Source: an uncultured Bacilli bacterium (GTDB lineage Bacteria > Bacillota_I > Bacilli_A > RF39 > UBA660). From it: a stretch of 13,892 bases of DNA. Shown in pieces: positions 5,975 to 13,212 of the stretch (position 1 is the first letter of the stretch; the number at the start of each line of letters is the position of its first letter). Location of the stretch: the NCBI GenBank assembly GCA_948999435.1, contig CARJCM010000036.1:1-13892 (forward strand). The letters are read 5' to 3'. The notes under the pieces are model-generated. The model saw only the letters and a list, made by a program, of their open reading frames with translations. It had not been told where the DNA came from and made no database searches. The position numbers were made by a program, and so were the translations under genes.

Positions 5975-6581
5975 GAATATACCATATAACTTTTATGAAT
6001 GGAATGATTATGATTATTTAGAATTAATAAAAAAGATTCCATTAATAAAGATAAAGCATAAAACTTTAGTAGATATTTGGAGTAATAATATTAAAATAAA
6101 TAAAGAATTTTTAAACAATATTAAAGATAAAACATTAGTAAGTGGCAAAAATTCTATTTGTAAAATTGATTATGCATGTCTTTTCACTGACAATAAAAAT
6201 GTTATAGCCATTGAGTTTAATGAAACTGGTGAAAGTATCAATAGAAGTAAATTACTAATTGATGATGAAATAAACGTTCTAGAAGTAGCATATTCTTTAA
6301 AAGAAGTAGAATTAGAATATGAAATCATTGAAAAGTTAGAAGAAAACAAAGACTTAAGACAAGAAAATGAAGTAAAGAAATTAATTAGTTTAGAGATAAA
6401 GAGTTTATATGAAAACAAAGAATTATCTAAGCTAAGATATTTATTCTATGAATATAAAGGCCAAAAAAGTGAAGATATAGATGAAATATATAATGCATTA
6501 AATGAAGAATTAAAAAGTAATTTTAACAAAGATTTTTTCCGAATATATGATATTATAAAATTATCATATCACAAAGTTTAA
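5937..6581 (+). CDS. DUF3603 (YjbA-like) family protein of unknown function
   Basis: 214 aa. AAAGGTGG (5920-5927) lies 9 nt before ATG, inside the preceding gene. The N-terminus MNYYYDIILNWNE followed by YNFYEWND and KKIPLIKI resembles the opening of the DUF3603/UPF0736 family (Bacillus YjbA), from memory of its pattern. A central NRSKLLIDDE segment (about 102-111) and a charged, helix-rich C-terminal half follow. It appears cytosolic, with no signal peptide or membrane segments. Its role is not established in the family. No terminator is visible between its stop and miaB, so readthrough into miaB is possible. Confidence 0.6.
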   Translation: MNYYYDIILNWNENIPYNFYEWNDYDYLELIKKIPLIKIKHKTLVDIWSNNIKINKEFLNNIKDKTLVSGKNSICKIDYACLFTDNKNVIAIEFNETGESINRSKLLIDDEINVLEVAYSLKEVELEYEIIEKLEENKDLRQENEVKKLISLEIKSLYENKELSKLRYLFYEYKGQKSEDIDEIYNALNEELKSNFNKDFFRIYDIIKLSYHKV

Positions 6582-6586
6582 AAATC

Positions 6587-6595
6587 TGATATAAT
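6587..6595 (+). promoter_or_regulatory. Extended -10 promoter of miaB
   Basis: TGATATAAT gives a TGn motif directly before a perfect TATAAT (6590-6595). No good -35 is visible, which extended -10 promoters tolerate. The predicted start near 6602 leaves a leader of about 18 nt carrying AGGAAGTG. Confidence 0.6.
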
Positions 6596-6621
6596 AATCA
6601 CTGTTAGGAAGTGATTATTAT
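6591..6621 (+). promoter_or_regulatory. Perfect 11-bp inverted repeat over the miaB -10, ribosome site and start codon
   Basis: ATAATAATCAC (6591-6601) is the exact reverse complement of GTGATTATTAT (6611-6621), with the 9-nt loop TGTTAGGAA. The left arm overlaps the -10, the loop carries the Shine-Dalgarno core, and the right arm includes AT of the start codon. It could be an operator dyad, or an RNA hairpin hiding the start in readthrough transcripts only. Confidence 0.5.
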
Positions 6622-8035
6622 GCATATGCCAAATTTAAAAGATGCAAAAATAAGAACAAATAAGAAAGTTGAAACTAAGATAGCGAGCAATCTAAAAAGT
6701 GAAAAATTTAAAAACAAGAAATATTTTATAAAGACTTATGGTTGTCAAATGAACGTTCATGATTCTGAAGAAATAAAAGGAATTGTTGAGAATTTAGGTT
6801 TTAGTGAAACAATTAATTTAGAAGAATCAGACTTAGTAATATTAAATACCTGTGCGATAAGAGAAAATGCTCATGATAAAGTATTTGGTTTTTTAGGTAG
6901 AGTAAAACATTTAAAGAAAGATAAACCAGAGCTTATTGTATGTGTAGGTGGCTGTATGCCTGAGCAAGAGAGTGTATCTAATTTATTAAAAGAAAAATAT
7001 CCCTTTGTAAATATTGTATTTGGAACTCACAATATAAATGATTTAGGAAAAATGATTTTAGAAAGTAGTAATAAACAAAACATAGAAGTATATTCAGTTG
7101 AAGGCGATATTTATGAAGGAATGGAATATAAAAGAGATTCTAAATATTCAGCTTGGGTAAATATTATGTATGGATGTAACAAATTCTGTACATATTGTAT
7201 TGTTCCATATACTAGAGGAAAACAAAGAAGTCGAAAAATAGAGGATATATTAAAAGAAGTTCAAGAATTAAAAGACAAAGGTTATGAAGAAATAACTTTG
7301 TTAGGTCAAAATGTCAATGCTTATGGTAAAGATTTAGAAAGTGATTATGGCTTTGCAAAGCTTTTAGAAAAGACAGCTAAAATTGGCATATCAAGAATTC
7401 GTTTTGTAACATCACATCCTTGGGACTTTACTGATGAAATGATAGATATTATTGCGAAGTATGATAATATTATGCCATATATCCATTTACCTCTTCAAAG
7501 TGGTAGTACCAATATTTTAAGATTAATGGGAAGGCGTTATACCAAAGAGGAGTATTTAAATCTTTATAATAAAATTAAAAATAGAATACCAGGCGTTAGT
7601 ATAACTACTGATATTATTGTAGGTTTTCCAAATGAAACAGATGAGGACTTTAATGAAACTTTAGAAGTTGTTGATAAATGTAAATTTGACGGAGCCTTTA
7701 CATTTATATATTCACCACGTGAAGGAACGCCAGCATCTAAAATAAAAGATAATATTGATTTAAAAATTAAAGAGGAAAGACTTCAAAAACTAAATGAAAA
7801 AATCAACAATTATAGTTTAGAGCATAACAAAGAATACTTGGGAAAAAAGGTAAAAGTCTTAGTAATCGGGACTAGTGAAAAAGGTGAAGGTAAAATGTGT
7901 GGTTATACAGAAACAATGAAACTAGTAAACATAAGTGGTGCCGAAAAAGATTTAGGAAAAATTATCGAAGTTGAGATAACGGAAGCTAAAAGTTTTAGTT
8001 TAGATGGCAATAAAGTTATAAAAATAAATAATTAA
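6620..8035 (+). CDS. miaB: tRNA-2-methylthio-N6-dimethylallyladenosine synthase MiaB
   Basis: Radical-SAM methylthiotransferase converting i6A37 to ms2i6A37 in tRNAs that read UNN codons, acting after MiaA. ATG 6620 is chosen, six nt after AGGAAGTG; the in-frame GTG at 6611 lies within that site. 471 aa. The N-terminal UPF0004 domain (about 34-150) has its three cluster-binding cysteines in TYGCQMN (C42), NTCAIR (C78) and GGCMPE (C112). The radical-SAM CxxxCxxC is YGCNKFCTYC (C186, C190, C193), followed by IVPYTRGKQRSR, typical of MiaB. GQNVNAYG and HLPLQSGS are further family motifs. The last 65 or so residues form a TRAM-like RNA-binding domain. It has its own promoter and a striking inverted repeat at the start. 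Confidence 0.96.
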   Translation: MHMPNLKDAKIRTNKKVETKIASNLKSEKFKNKKYFIKTYGCQMNVHDSEEIKGIVENLGFSETINLEESDLVILNTCAIRENAHDKVFGFLGRVKHLKKDKPELIVCVGGCMPEQESVSNLLKEKYPFVNIVFGTHNINDLGKMILESSNKQNIEVYSVEGDIYEGMEYKRDSKYSAWVNIMYGCNKFCTYCIVPYTRGKQRSRKIEDILKEVQELKDKGYEEITLLGQNVNAYGKDLESDYGFAKLLEKTAKIGISRIRFVTSHPWDFTDEMIDIIAKYDNIMPYIHLPLQSGSTNILRLMGRRYTKEEYLNLYNKIKNRIPGVSITTDIIVGFPNETDEDFNETLEVVDKCKFDGAFTFIYSPREGTPASKIKDNIDLKIKEERLQKLNEKINNYSLEHNKEYLGKKVKVLVIGTSEKGEGKMCGYTETMKLVNISGAEKDLGKIIEVEITEAKSFSLDGNKVIKINN

Positions 8036-8047
8036 GCAAAAAAGGGC

Positions 8048-8076
8048 TTGTCGTATCATCAAAAATATCTTATAAT
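8048..8076 (+). promoter_or_regulatory. Sigma-A promoter of the first exported paralogue
   Basis: TTGTCG (8048-8053), a 17-bp spacer, then a perfect TATAAT (8071-8076). The expected start is near 8083; AGGTGATG precedes ATG 8103. Confidence 0.75.
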
Positions 8077-8102
8077 TAGTAATAGATAAAATAGGTGATG
8101 TT

Positions 8103-8690
8103 ATGCGAAAGGGTTACAAAATTACACTAGGTGTGCTTACAGTAATGATATTAATTACAATAACAATAGGAACGAGTTATTCATATTATTCAGTTTCAGA
8201 TGTTCAAAAAAATCCAAATACTATAACTTCTACGTGTTTTAATATAGAATATAGTGAAGGGTCTAATGGTTCAATCAATTTAACGAATAGTTATCCTATG
8301 AGTGAAGCAAATGCTCTAGCTTTAACTCCATATAATTTTACAATAACTAATACATGTGCTGCTGGAAATCAAACAGTAAATTATGTTGTAACACTAAATA
8401 CGTTAACAGATAGACCTTCAACATTAACAAGTAGTTTAAATTATAAATTAAATAAAACTGCTCCAACTGCAATAGTTGGAACAACAGGAACATTATCAAC
8501 ACCATATGCCTTAAATCCAAATGTTAAAACAGATGAAGGAATTGACACAAGCTATAGTTTAGAAGTAGGAACACTAGCACCAGGAGAATCTAAAACATTT
8601 AATTTATATTTATGGATAAATGAAAATGCTAACAATTCGATAATGGGTCAAAACTTTGAAGGTAAAGTACTAGTATATAGTTATTTATAA
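8103..8690 (+). CDS. Exported SipW-cognate-type (TasA/camelysin-like) protein, paralogue 1
   Basis: 195 aa. The N-terminus has a short basic stretch, a hydrophobic core (about 8-24) and a GTSYSYYSVSD junction, the pattern of SipW-cognate signal peptides in TasA/camelysin-type proteins, where cleavage falls just before aromatic residues and an S-D pair. The mature part is Thr/Asn/Ser-rich and probably all beta. It has exactly two cysteines, C45 (TSTCF) and C85 (TNTCA), likely a disulphide. Conserved blocks are YPMSEANA, PYNFTITNTC and LWINENANNSIMG. There is no LPxTG motif or C-terminal anchor. TasA-type proteins form extracellular fibres; here fibre formation is inference. A paralogue follows directly. 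No SipW-like signal peptidase gene is in the window. Confidence 0.75.
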   Translation: MRKGYKITLGVLTVMILITITIGTSYSYYSVSDVQKNPNTITSTCFNIEYSEGSNGSINLTNSYPMSEANALALTPYNFTITNTCAAGNQTVNYVVTLNTLTDRPSTLTSSLNYKLNKTAPTAIVGTTGTLSTPYALNPNVKTDEGIDTSYSLEVGTLAPGESKTFNLYLWINENANNSIMGQNFEGKVLVYSYL

Positions 8691-8712
8691 GCTTCCAAAA
8701 GGAAGTTTTTTT
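8689..8712 (+). terminator. Intrinsic terminator of paralogue 1
   Basis: GCTTCC, loop AAAA, GGAAGT, then a T-run to 8712; the stem extends by A-T pairs at its base. It starts at the TAA stop of the gene. Confidence 0.87.
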
Positions 8713-8754
8713 AGTTAAAATTGTCGAAAAAATAAATTATTTATAATTAAACAC

Positions 8755-8783
8755 TTTTCAAAATAAAGCAAATAATATATAAT
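8755..8783 (+). promoter_or_regulatory. Candidate promoter of paralogue 2
   Basis: TTTTCA (8755-8760), a 17-bp spacer, then TATAAT (8778-8783). Two more TATAAT hexamers follow (8785-8790 and 8797-8802). Upstream, TTGTCG (8721-8726) repeats the -35 of paralogue 1, but its nearest TATAAT (8742-8747) is only 15 bp away. Which pair is used cannot be decided from sequence. Confidence 0.5.
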
Positions 8784-8816
8784 GTATAATATCGAGTATA
8801 ATAAAATGGTGGTTTT

Positions 8817-9377
8817 ATGAGTAATAAGAAATATTTAATATTAGCAATAGTTTTAGTTATGGGAATAATTATAATTACATCTAGTACAACATTTGCATTT
8901 TTATCAGTAAGTGATATTCAAAGTGATGCTAATACTATGCGTACAACATGTTATGATATGACATTTACTGATTCCAATAGAATAAATGTTACAGGTTATC
9001 CAATGAGTAGTGCAAGTGCATTTCAAAAAGTTAATCCTTATCAATTTTCTTTAAAAAACAATTGTGAAGCAAATACTGATTATCAAATAATATTAAATGT
9101 AATAAATACATCATCTTCTAACATATTACCATATATCAATTATTCTTTAGATGGCACAACAGTAAAAAAACTAAGTAGCTTAACACCTATAACTTTACCA
9201 CTTGGAGTAACTTCTAGTAATGCCAGTGCCTCATATTTAATAGATACAGGCGCATTAGAAGGAATAAATACTACTAAAAACTTCAATTTACATATGTGGA
9301 TAGATGAAAGTGCTGGAAATGATATAATGGGAAGTAAATTTGAAGGAGAAGTAACGATTTATAGTGTAGCAAGGTAG
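8817..9377 (+). CDS. Exported SipW-cognate-type (TasA/camelysin-like) protein, paralogue 2
   Basis: 186 aa, with GGTGG just before ATG. The signal segment is MSNKKY plus a hydrophobic core (7-22), then STTFAFLSVSD with probable cleavage after TFA. It is clearly related to the preceding gene: shared SVSD-[VI]-Q, NT-x-x-x-TC, YPMS-x-A, PY-x-F, and a C-terminal block of W-I-[ND]-E then IMG-x-x-FEG-x-V-x-x-YS. The two cysteines (C45, C83) match those of paralogue 1, supporting a conserved disulphide. The middle is divergent and shorter. No anchor or sorting signal is visible. It has its own promoter region and a terminator overlapping its stop, so it is expressed separately from its twin. Confidence 0.75.
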   Translation: MSNKKYLILAIVLVMGIIIITSSTTFAFLSVSDIQSDANTMRTTCYDMTFTDSNRINVTGYPMSSASAFQKVNPYQFSLKNNCEANTDYQIILNVINTSSSNILPYINYSLDGTTVKKLSSLTPITLPLGVTSSNASASYLIDTGALEGINTTKNFNLHMWIDESAGNDIMGSKFEGEVTIYSVAR

Positions 9378-9391
9378 CAATACCTTTTTTT
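9371..9391 (+). terminator. Intrinsic terminator overlapping the stop of paralogue 2
   Basis: AAGGTA, a GCAA tetraloop of the GNRA type, TACCTT, then a T-run to 9391. The TAG stop (9375-9377) spans the end of the left arm and the first loop base. Confidence 0.83.
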
Positions 9392-9404
9392 CTTTATAAA
9401 AATA

Positions 9405-9413
9405 TGATAAAAT
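9405..9413 (+). promoter_or_regulatory. Possible extended -10 promoter for the mscL-nth gene run
   Basis: TGATAAAAT has a TGn motif before TAAAAT (9408-9413). No -35 is visible because the T-run of the preceding terminator occupies that position. It is the only promoter-like site between that terminator and mscL, which starts at 9435. Confidence 0.4.
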
Positions 9414-9434
9414 ACTAGCAAGAGGTGTAAAAAA

Positions 9435-9863
9435 ATGATAAAGAAAAACGTTGAAGAATTCAAAAAATTCATAGCAAGAGGCAATGTCATTGATTTAGCA
9501 GTCGGTGTTATAATAGGAGGAGCATTCTCATCAATTGTAACAAGTTTAGTAAATAATATATTAACTCCAATTTTAGGATTAGTTTTAGGAGGTGCTGATT
9601 TTTCAAACTTAGCGATAACTTTCAAAGATACGAGAATTGAATATGGCGCTTTTATTCAAAGTGTCATTGACTTTTTAATTGTAGCAGTTTGTATTTTTGC
9701 TTTAGTAAAATTTATCAATAAAATAATGCATTTAAAGAAAAAAGAAGAAGAAAAACCAGCAGAACCAAAGAAAAGTGCTGAAGTATTATTATTAGAAGAA
9801 ATAAGAGATTTATTAAAAGAAGAAAATAAGCCTAAAACTAATAAAAAGAAAAAAGGCAATTAA
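9435..9863 (+). CDS. mscL: Large-conductance mechanosensitive channel MscL
   Basis: Homopentameric channel that opens under membrane tension to release solutes during hypo-osmotic shock. 142 aa, normal length, with AGAGGTG before ATG. The N-terminal amphipathic helix and TM1 carry the family signature ARGNVIDLAVGVIIGGAF (14-31), then SLVNNILTPILG. The periplasmic loop is at about 52-71, TM2 at about 72-96 (FIQSVIDFLIVAVCIFALV). The C-terminal bundle helix VLLLEEIRDLLKEE (117-130) is followed by a Lys-rich tail. First gene of a six-gene same-strand run; its stop is one base from the miaA start. Confidence 0.97.
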   Translation: MIKKNVEEFKKFIARGNVIDLAVGVIIGGAFSSIVTSLVNNILTPILGLVLGGADFSNLAITFKDTRIEYGAFIQSVIDFLIVAVCIFALVKFINKIMHLKKKEEEKPAEPKKSAEVLLLEEIRDLLKEENKPKTNKKKKGN

Positions 9864-9864
9864 A

Positions 9865-10755
9865 ATGATAATATGTATAGTAGGACCAACAGCAGTTGGA
9901 AAAACCAAACTAAGTGTCGAACTAGCCAAGATTTATAATGGTGAGATAATTAATGCTGATTCCATGCAAATTTACAAAGGGTTAGATATAGGAACAGCTA
10001 AAGTAACAAAAGAAGAAATGCAACACATCAAACATCATTTACTAAGTATTAAAGAAGTAGAAGAAGACTATACTGTTTTTGATTATCAAAAAGATGCTCG
10101 AAAAAAGATAGATGAAATAAAAAGTAAAGGAAAAATCCCTATTTTAGTAGGAGGAACCGGATACTATATCAAATCAGCATTATATGATTATGAATTTAAT
10201 TTAGAAGAAAAAGATAATAGATCAGATTATAATGATTTAAGTAATGAAGAAATAAATAGACGTATTGATAACTATGAATGTGGCTTTATTTATGATAGAG
10301 ACAATCGTCAAAGGATTATAAGATTATTAAATAAATTAGAAAATGGTTGGTTCCCGGAGCAAAAGGAATTTAAATTAATTTATCCTGACGTTATATTTAT
10401 TGGTCTTACGACTGATAGAGAAAAATTATATGAAAGAATTAATGAGAGATTTGATAATATGATAATACCATTAATTGATGAAGTAAAGCCATATGCTCTT
10501 GCTAACAACCAAAGTAAATCTTTAATGACTGGAATTGGATATAAAGAGTTATTTCCTTTCTTTAACAATGAAGACACATTAGTAAATGTTGTCAATGAAT
10601 GTAAAAAGAATTCTCGTAATTATGCTAAAAGACAATACACATGGTTTAAAAATCAAATGGACATCGATTGGTTAGATGTAGACTTTAATAATTTTGATAA
10701 TACTATAAATAAGGCTATAGAATTAATTGAGCAGAAAACTAATGAAAACAAATAA
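9865..10755 (+). CDS. miaA: tRNA dimethylallyltransferase MiaA
   Basis: Transfers the dimethylallyl group from DMAPP to N6 of A37 in tRNAs reading UNN codons, giving i6A37, the substrate of MiaB (encoded about 1.8 kb upstream). 296 aa, typical length. Motifs: P-loop GPTAVGKT (7-14), DSMQIY (32-37, catalytic-type aspartate), GGTGYY (96-101), GIGYKE (223-228) and RNYAKRQYTWFK (251-262). The start is one base after the mscL stop, with an AAAAAAGG-type ribosome site inside mscL, implying coupling. The next gene starts 14 bp before its stop. Confidence 0.97.
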   Translation: MIICIVGPTAVGKTKLSVELAKIYNGEIINADSMQIYKGLDIGTAKVTKEEMQHIKHHLLSIKEVEEDYTVFDYQKDARKKIDEIKSKGKIPILVGGTGYYIKSALYDYEFNLEEKDNRSDYNDLSNEEINRRIDNYECGFIYDRDNRQRIIRLLNKLENGWFPEQKEFKLIYPDVIFIGLTTDREKLYERINERFDNMIIPLIDEVKPYALANNQSKSLMTGIGYKELFPFFNNEDTLVNVVNECKKNSRNYAKRQYTWFKNQMDIDWLDVDFNNFDNTINKAIELIEQKTNENK

Positions 10756-11473
10756 TTTATTTATTAACAAAATAAAAATAAATTGGGAAGAAGTTCCTAA
10801 TAAAGATGAATATCCTTTTAATATAGAAACGATAAAAAATATAAAAGAGATTAATTTTAAAAAGAATGTAACATTTTTAATTGGTGAAAATGGTGCAGGC
10901 AAATCTAGTATTTTAGAGGCTATTGCTATCAAATATGGTTTAAATCCTGAAGGAGGATCTAGTAATTTTAATTTTTCAACTTATGATAGTTATTCTAATC
11001 TTCATGAATATTTAACAATAATAACAAATGGTAATATTCCTAGAACAAAATATTTTTTACGCGCTGAAAGTTTTTATAATGTCGCAAGTAACATTAATAG
11101 TTTAAAAATAAATGATTATTATAAAGGAGTTAATTTCCATAATTGTAGTCATGGCGAAGCCTTCTTAGAATTAGTAAAAATAAGATTTTATGAGAATGGC
11201 TTTTATATTCTAGATGAACCAGAGGCAGCATTATCTCCCATAAAGCAAATGTCATTATTATGTTTAATAAATGATTTAGCAAATAAAGGATGTCAATTTA
11301 TTATCGCCACTCACTCACCAATATTAATTTCATATTACAATGGCGAAATATTAGATTTAGATAATAATTTAAAAGAAGTAGAATATAAAGATACAAATAT
11401 ATATAAAACTTATGAATTGTTTTTAAATAATTATGAAAGCATGCAAGAAAAATTATTTAAAAATATAGAATAG
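10742..11473 (+). CDS. COG3910-type predicted AAA/ABC-like ATPase
   Basis: 243 aa from ATG 10742; the frame is open from a TTG at 10727 inside miaA, but ATG is preferred. Ordered motifs: Walker A GENGAGKS (48-55), signature-like SHGE (136-139), Walker B YILDEPEAALSP (D158, E159) and an H-loop ATHSP (H191). NPEGGSSNFNFSTYDSYSNL, LRAESFYNVA and the compact size are, as I recall, diagnostic of the stand-alone ATPases of COG3910. It is soluble with no membrane partner, so not a transporter; the family resembles SMC/RecF-like or overcoming-lysogenisation-type ATPases. Its biological role is unknown. It is wedged between miaA (14-bp overlap) and cca (13-bp gap), so cotranscribed with tRNA genes. 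Confidence 0.85.
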   Translation: MKTNNLFINKIKINWEEVPNKDEYPFNIETIKNIKEINFKKNVTFLIGENGAGKSSILEAIAIKYGLNPEGGSSNFNFSTYDSYSNLHEYLTIITNGNIPRTKYFLRAESFYNVASNINSLKINDYYKGVNFHNCSHGEAFLELVKIRFYENGFYILDEPEAALSPIKQMSLLCLINDLANKGCQFIIATHSPILISYYNGEILDLDNNLKEVEYKDTNIYKTYELFLNNYESMQEKLFKNIE

Positions 11474-11486
11474 AAATGGTGAAAAA

Positions 11487-12560
11487 GTGGATAAAATAAT
11501 AAGAAACATATTAACTAAAATAGAGAGTAATGGCTACGAAGCCTATTTAATTGGCGGTTATGTCCGAGATTTATTAGTAGGTAAAACTACTTATGATATT
11601 GATATCACAACCAATGCTACACCAAGAGAATTATTAGAAATATTCCCATCAAGTAATACCAAAAATCTTGGAGGTATTGATTTTAAAATTAAAGAATATC
11701 ATTTTGAGATTACAACATATAGGGAAGAGATAAAATATAAAAATCGAAAACCCGTTGAATACAATTATGTTGATAATTTACTAACAGATTTAAATAGAAG
11801 AGATTTTACAATAAACGCCATATGTATGAACAAAAAGGGCGAAATCATAGATTTAATAAATGGCACAGAAGATTTAAGAAATTACAAAATCCGAATGATT
11901 GGGAGTATTGAAACAAAGATAAAAGAAGACCCTTTAAGAATACTTAGAGGAATACGAATAGCAACCCATTTAAACTTTACCATTGAAAGTAATTTATATA
12001 AAAGTTTTAAAGAAAATATCAAAGAAATACTAACTTTATCAAATACCAGAATTAAAGAAGAAATAGATAAGATTTTATTATCAGATTATGTTCGTAAAGG
12101 CTTAAAATTACTAGAGGAACTAGGTATTACTAAGATATTAAAAATAGAAAATTATGAAGATATCGTACCTATTAAAAGTTTAGAAGGAATGTATGCTCAA
12201 ATAAAAATAGGATATGACTTACCATTTACAAAAGTAGAAAAAGATAATATTGAGAAATTGAAAAAAATACTTAAAGAAAAAGAAATAACTAAAGAAACAT
12301 TATATAAATATGGTTTATATTTATGTTTAATCGCCGCGGATATAAAAAGTATTAACAAAAAGACTATTAACAAAATGTATAAAGAATTACCCATTCATGA
12401 CAAAAATGAAATTAATATAAAGGCTGAAGAATTAATGCAAGAATTTGGAATTTGTGGTAAAATGATAAGTACAACATTTGAGGAATTAGAAAATTTAATA
12501 ATAAACAATAAATTAAAAAATAAAAGAAGTGAAATTATAAAATATTTAAAACAAAAGTAG
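11487..12560 (+). CDS. cca: CCA-adding tRNA nucleotidyltransferase (class II)
   Basis: Adds or repairs the 3' CCA end of tRNAs. 357 aa, somewhat shorter than Bacillus homologues. The start is GTG 11487 with GGTG five nt upstream; no in-frame ATG fits. The nucleotidyltransferase head has GGYVRD (23-28), the metal-binding D-x-D (D37, D39) in YDIDITTNATP, RRDFTINA (104-111) and EDPLRILRGIR (147-157), which define the class II poly(A) polymerase/CCA superfamily. The C-terminal half is helical, fitting the neck-body-tail region. It is not clear from sequence alone whether it adds CCA alone or is one half of a split CC-/A-adding pair. Part of the same tight run as miaA. Confidence 0.9.
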   Translation: MDKIIRNILTKIESNGYEAYLIGGYVRDLLVGKTTYDIDITTNATPRELLEIFPSSNTKNLGGIDFKIKEYHFEITTYREEIKYKNRKPVEYNYVDNLLTDLNRRDFTINAICMNKKGEIIDLINGTEDLRNYKIRMIGSIETKIKEDPLRILRGIRIATHLNFTIESNLYKSFKENIKEILTLSNTRIKEEIDKILLSDYVRKGLKLLEELGITKILKIENYEDIVPIKSLEGMYAQIKIGYDLPFTKVEKDNIEKLKKILKEKEITKETLYKYGLYLCLIAADIKSINKKTINKMYKELPIHDKNEINIKAEELMQEFGICGKMISTTFEELENLIINNKLKNKRSEIIKYLKQK

Positions 12561-12573
12561 GAAGTGACGTCTC

Positions 12574-13212
12574 ATGGATAAAACAATATTTGAATGTAAA
12601 AAATATGTTACAAACAGTATATTTATAAAAAAAGCTCTAGCTTTAAAGTTATCATTAGAAGAATTTTTAATGTTAACATATTTTGACAATGATTATAACA
12701 GTTTTTTAAACATTGAAGATGTTAGTAAGAATTTAGGATTATCATTAGATGAGGCATATAAAATATTTAATAATTTAATTTCTCGCAAATTAATTATTAT
12801 TGAAAGCACCAAAGATTTAGAAGGCAGAATGATTGAAAGAGTAAGTTTAGACAATTTTTATGATATGATAGTAGAAGAAAAAGTGGAAGAGAAAAAAGAA
12901 AATAAAAAAATAGATATATATAGTCATTTTGAATCAGAGTTTGGTAGAACTATAACTAGTATCGAATATGAAATAATAAATGCTTGGATAGAAAAGGGAT
13001 ATACTGAAGAATTAATTTTAGGTGCCTTAAAAGAAGCAGTATATAATAATGTTAAAAATCTAAGATACATTGATAAGATATTATATGAATGGGGTAAAAA
13101 AGGCTTTAAGAATATGTCTGATGTTAGTAGACATTTAGAAAACAAAGAAGAAAGACTAGAAAAGAAAGAGTTATTTGATTATAATTGGTTAGATGATACA
13201 GATGAAGAGTAG
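12574..13212 (+). CDS. dnaD: DnaD-family replication initiation protein
   Basis: Primosome component of Bacilli that helps load the replicative helicase with DnaB and DnaI. 212 aa, with AGGAAGTGA before ATG. Residues 1-95 form a winged-helix domain (SLEEFLMLTYFDND through LNIEDVSKNLGLSLDEAY). An E/K-rich linker (about 99-112) leads to a DnaD/DnaB C-terminal domain (113-180) with YSHFESEFGRTITSIE and a YIDKILYEWGKKG segment, the conserved helix near the family's YxxxIxxxW motif. The acidic tail ends WLDDTDEE. nth follows and overlaps, the same dnaD-nth order as in Bacillus, which supports the call. Confidence 0.92.
   Translation: MDKTIFECKKYVTNSIFIKKALALKLSLEEFLMLTYFDNDYNSFLNIEDVSKNLGLSLDEAYKIFNNLISRKLIIIESTKDLEGRMIERVSLDNFYDMIVEEKVEEKKENKKIDIYSHFESEFGRTITSIEYEIINAWIEKGYTEELILGALKEAVYNNVKNLRYIDKILYEWGKKGFKNMSDVSRHLENKEERLEKKELFDYNWLDDTDEE

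Noticed and set aside
8036..8060. AAGC/GCTT pairing after miaB as a terminator
   Set aside because: Only four base pairs and no T-run follow.
9359..9859. Minus-strand open frames opposite mscL
   Set aside because: They are shadows of a certain gene with conserved protein motifs; no start signals.
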